A DNA stretch of 15,225 nucleotides from Pseudomonadota bacterium. GTDB taxonomy: Bacteria > Pseudomonadota > Gammaproteobacteria > Steroidobacterales > Steroidobacteraceae. The translations under genes were made by a program, and so were the position numbers. Location of the stretch: NCBI GenBank assembly GCA_003242495.1, contig QGUO01000030.1:1-15225 (forward strand). Direction: 5' to 3'. Below the pieces are notes generated by a model. It was not told the DNA's origin and searched no databases. It worked only from the letters and a program-made list of their open reading frames with translations. This document shows, in pieces, positions 13,911 to 15,225 of this stretch (positions are counted from its first letter, which is position 1; each line of letters opens with the position of its first letter).

Positions 13911-14326
13911 TGCGAAGAGATCACCATGCGCTGGCGCAGGTAGAAGCGGTGCGCTGCGAAACGCTGCACGCCTGAATCGAGCTCCAGCGTGCGGCAGCCC
14001 GCCTCGCGCGCGCGCTGCACGAGCCAGTCGAACATGGCTGCGCCATGGCCCTGCGAGCGGGCATCGGCATCGCTCACCAGGTCGTCGACATAGAGCACCC
14101 GCCCGCTCATCAGGTTGTCGAAAATGCGCCAGCCGGCCACGGCCACCACGCGCCCGTGCTGCTCACGGAGCGCCAAACGATAGCCCTGCGCTGCCTGACG
14201 ACGCACGGCGGCGACGAGCTGAGACGCTTCGAGGTGCGGGCGCAATTGACGCATGACGGGATGGCAACGCGCGATGTCCTCGTCGGTTTGCGCGAGGCGG
14301 ATCACACCGGCGGCGGCGACAGTCAT
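13886..14326 (-). CDS. GNAT-family N-acetyltransferase
   Basis: 146 residues from ATG 14326. Acetyl-CoA-dependent transferase fold: N-terminal IRLAQTDEDIARCHPVMRQL, then a central strand VVAVAGWRIFDNL, the core VLYVDDLVSDADARSQGHGA containing the acetyl-CoA pyrophosphate-binding (Q/R)xxGxG/A motif, and the C-terminal ELDSGVQRFAAHRFYLRQRM typical of small GNATs acting on amines or amino acids. The substrate is unknown. A longer in-frame extension to 14482 exists but is Arg/Pro-rich and looks like non-coding GC shadow. No clear ribosome site is visible for the chosen start. The gene ends inside the 3' end of phhA on the other strand. Confidence 0.9.
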   Translation of the reverse strand: MTVAAAGVIRLAQTDEDIARCHPVMRQLRPHLEASQLVAAVRRQAAQGYRLALREQHGRVVAVAGWRIFDNLMSGRVLYVDDLVSDADARSQGHGAAMFDWLVQRAREAGCRTLELDSGVQRFAAHRFYLRQRMVISSHHFRLSLE

Positions 14327-14496
14327 AGGAAGGTTTGAGCCTCTGGGGCATGCACGTCGCTGGGGGCGAGGCATCGTAACGGGCGGCCGGGGCAGCGACA
14401 AGCCGCGCCGCCACGCGTCTTCCCCTCGCGTCCGATCCGGTCCATCCTCTCGCGCCTCGGCGACCGCCGGCTCGCCGCGCATCGAGAGGATTCATC

Positions 14497-15225
14497 GTGC
14501 CACTGAACGTTCGCGCCGCCATCGCTCACGGACCCGGACAGCCGCTCAGCATCGAGACCGTCGCGCTCGAGGGTCCCGGCCCCGGCGAGGTGCTCATCGA
14601 GGTCAAGGCCACCAGCCTGTGTCATTCGGATCTGCACGTCCTCGACGGGCTCGTGCCCTGGGAGTTCCCGGCGCTGCTGGGCCATGAGGCGGCGGGCGTC
14701 GTCGTCGAGTGCGGGCCGGGGGTCACGCGCCTGGCGCCCGGCGATCACGTCGTGCCCTTTCTGATTCCCCACTGCGGCGAGTGCCTGTACTGCGCCTCCC
14801 CGCGCACCAATCTCTGCGCGGAAGCCTTCGCGCGCCTGCGCCCACGCCCAGGCCGCTTCTCGCTCGATGGCCGCGCAGTCACCCAGCTGTGGGGGCTCGG
14901 CACGTTTGCCGAGTACACGGTCCTGCCCGCCGACTCGCTGGCGCGCGTGCGTCCCGACGCCCCCTTCGACCCGATCTGCTACGTGGGCTGCGGCGCCACC
15001 ACCGGACTCGGCGCCGTGCTGTTCGCCGCCAAGGTCGAGCCGGGCGCCTCGGTGGCCGTGTTCGGGCTCGGCGGCGTGGGCTTGAACGTGATCCAGGGCG
15101 CGCGGCTCGCGGGTGCGGGCACCATCATCGGCATCGATACCAATCCCGCACGGGAAGCGCTGGCTCGCCGGCTCGGCGCCACCGAGTTCATCGACCCGAG
15201 CACCGTGGAGCGGCTCGCCGCACAC
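14497..15225 (+). CDS. Zinc-dependent alcohol dehydrogenase, class III-like (partial, C-terminus off the right edge)
   Basis: 243 codons are visible from GTG 14497, preceded by GAGAGGA (14484-14490) 6 nt upstream; no stop before the window edge. MDR-superfamily oxidoreductase: catalytic zinc residues Cys42 (LCHSD), His63-Glu64 (GHEAAG) and Cys165 (GCGATTG); structural-zinc lobe Cys93, Cys96, Cys99 and Cys107. The Rossmann motif FGLGGVG (from Gly190) and Asp214 in IGIDTN indicate NAD(H) specificity. The sequence follows the S-(hydroxymethyl)glutathione dehydrogenase / class III ADH pattern (AKVEPG, VAVFGLGG, VIQGA, GATEFIDP), but the region after the structural zinc is altered (RPRPGRFSLDGR), so the substrate may be another alcohol or aldehyde. 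About 120-130 residues are missing. I see no direct link to the putative PQQ-related block at the left. Confidence 0.93.
   Translation, partial: MPLNVRAAIAHGPGQPLSIETVALEGPGPGEVLIEVKATSLCHSDLHVLDGLVPWEFPALLGHEAAGVVVECGPGVTRLAPGDHVVPFLIPHCGECLYCASPRTNLCAEAFARLRPRPGRFSLDGRAVTQLWGLGTFAEYTVLPADSLARVRPDAPFDPICYVGCGATTGLGAVLFAAKVEPGASVAVFGLGGVGLNVIQGARLAGAGTIIGIDTNPAREALARRLGATEFIDPSTVERLAAH

Noticed and set aside
14327..14482. N-terminal extension of the acetyltransferase to a start at 14482
   Set aside because: The extra 52 residues are Arg/Pro/Gly-rich and unlike any GNAT N-terminus; ATG 14326 begins the fold.
1..15225. CRISPR array, tRNA, rRNA, riboswitch, transposon or phage genes
   Set aside because: No regularly spaced repeats of the right size, no cloverleaf or rRNA-like sequence, no transposase or integrase motifs, and no terminal inverted repeats noticed by eye; a covariance-model scan would be the decisive check.

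Overview
The window is very GC-rich (about two thirds G+C by eye). It carries ordinary gammaproteobacterial chromosomal genes at high density on both strands: class I [4Fe-4S] fumarase, the NINK-type PdxJ, a DUF1841 protein, bacterial phenylalanine hydroxylase, a beta-carbonic anhydrase and TonB-dependent receptors. Together they suggest a free-living aerobic gammaproteobacterium near Xanthomonadales/Nevskiales/Steroidobacterales; this placement is an inference. I see no tRNA, rRNA, insertion sequence, integrase, prophage or CRISPR array. Most of the long open frames on the opposite strand of real genes are GC-driven shadows.

Left third (1-6874) is the accessory part. It runs: a FecA-like TonB-dependent receptor (minus strand, C-terminus outside the window); divergently, a UhpB/NarX-class histidine kinase whose stop overlaps the start of a LuxR-type response regulator; convergent to these, a YVTN beta-propeller lipoprotein; and, divergent from that, a second TonB-dependent receptor. 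The propeller resembles the family found with PQQ-dependent alcohol catabolism, and the propeller/receptor divergent pair recalls E. coli yncE-yncD (YncD is the PQQ receptor PqqU). Both divergent intergenic regions carry the same 15-mer, TCGGGAAAAACTCCC, containing a GGGA-N5-TCCC palindrome. In both, a GTATCCAC(A/C)TGG box starts 41-42 nt to the right of the palindrome centre. This looks like one compound promoter shared by the kinase/regulator operon and receptor 2, and probably by the divergent genes too. I propose a small self-contained uptake-and-sensing regulon, with PQQ, a lanthanide or another metal complex as candidate ligands.

Middle (7024-10297) is housekeeping: DUF1841 protein then pdxJ (vitamin B6 ring synthesis), and fumarase translationally coupled to a MAPEG membrane protein.

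Right third: a stand-alone CheY-like receiver is followed by a helical protein with a CheZ-like DxxxQ motif and a short hydrophobic C-terminal tail. This is a candidate response-regulator/phosphatase pair with no kinase in view. Then come a 71-residue predicted membrane protein, a carbonic anhydrase (TTG start), phhA, a GNAT acetyltransferase whose 3' end overlaps the end of phhA, and the first 243 codons of a class III-type zinc alcohol dehydrogenase.
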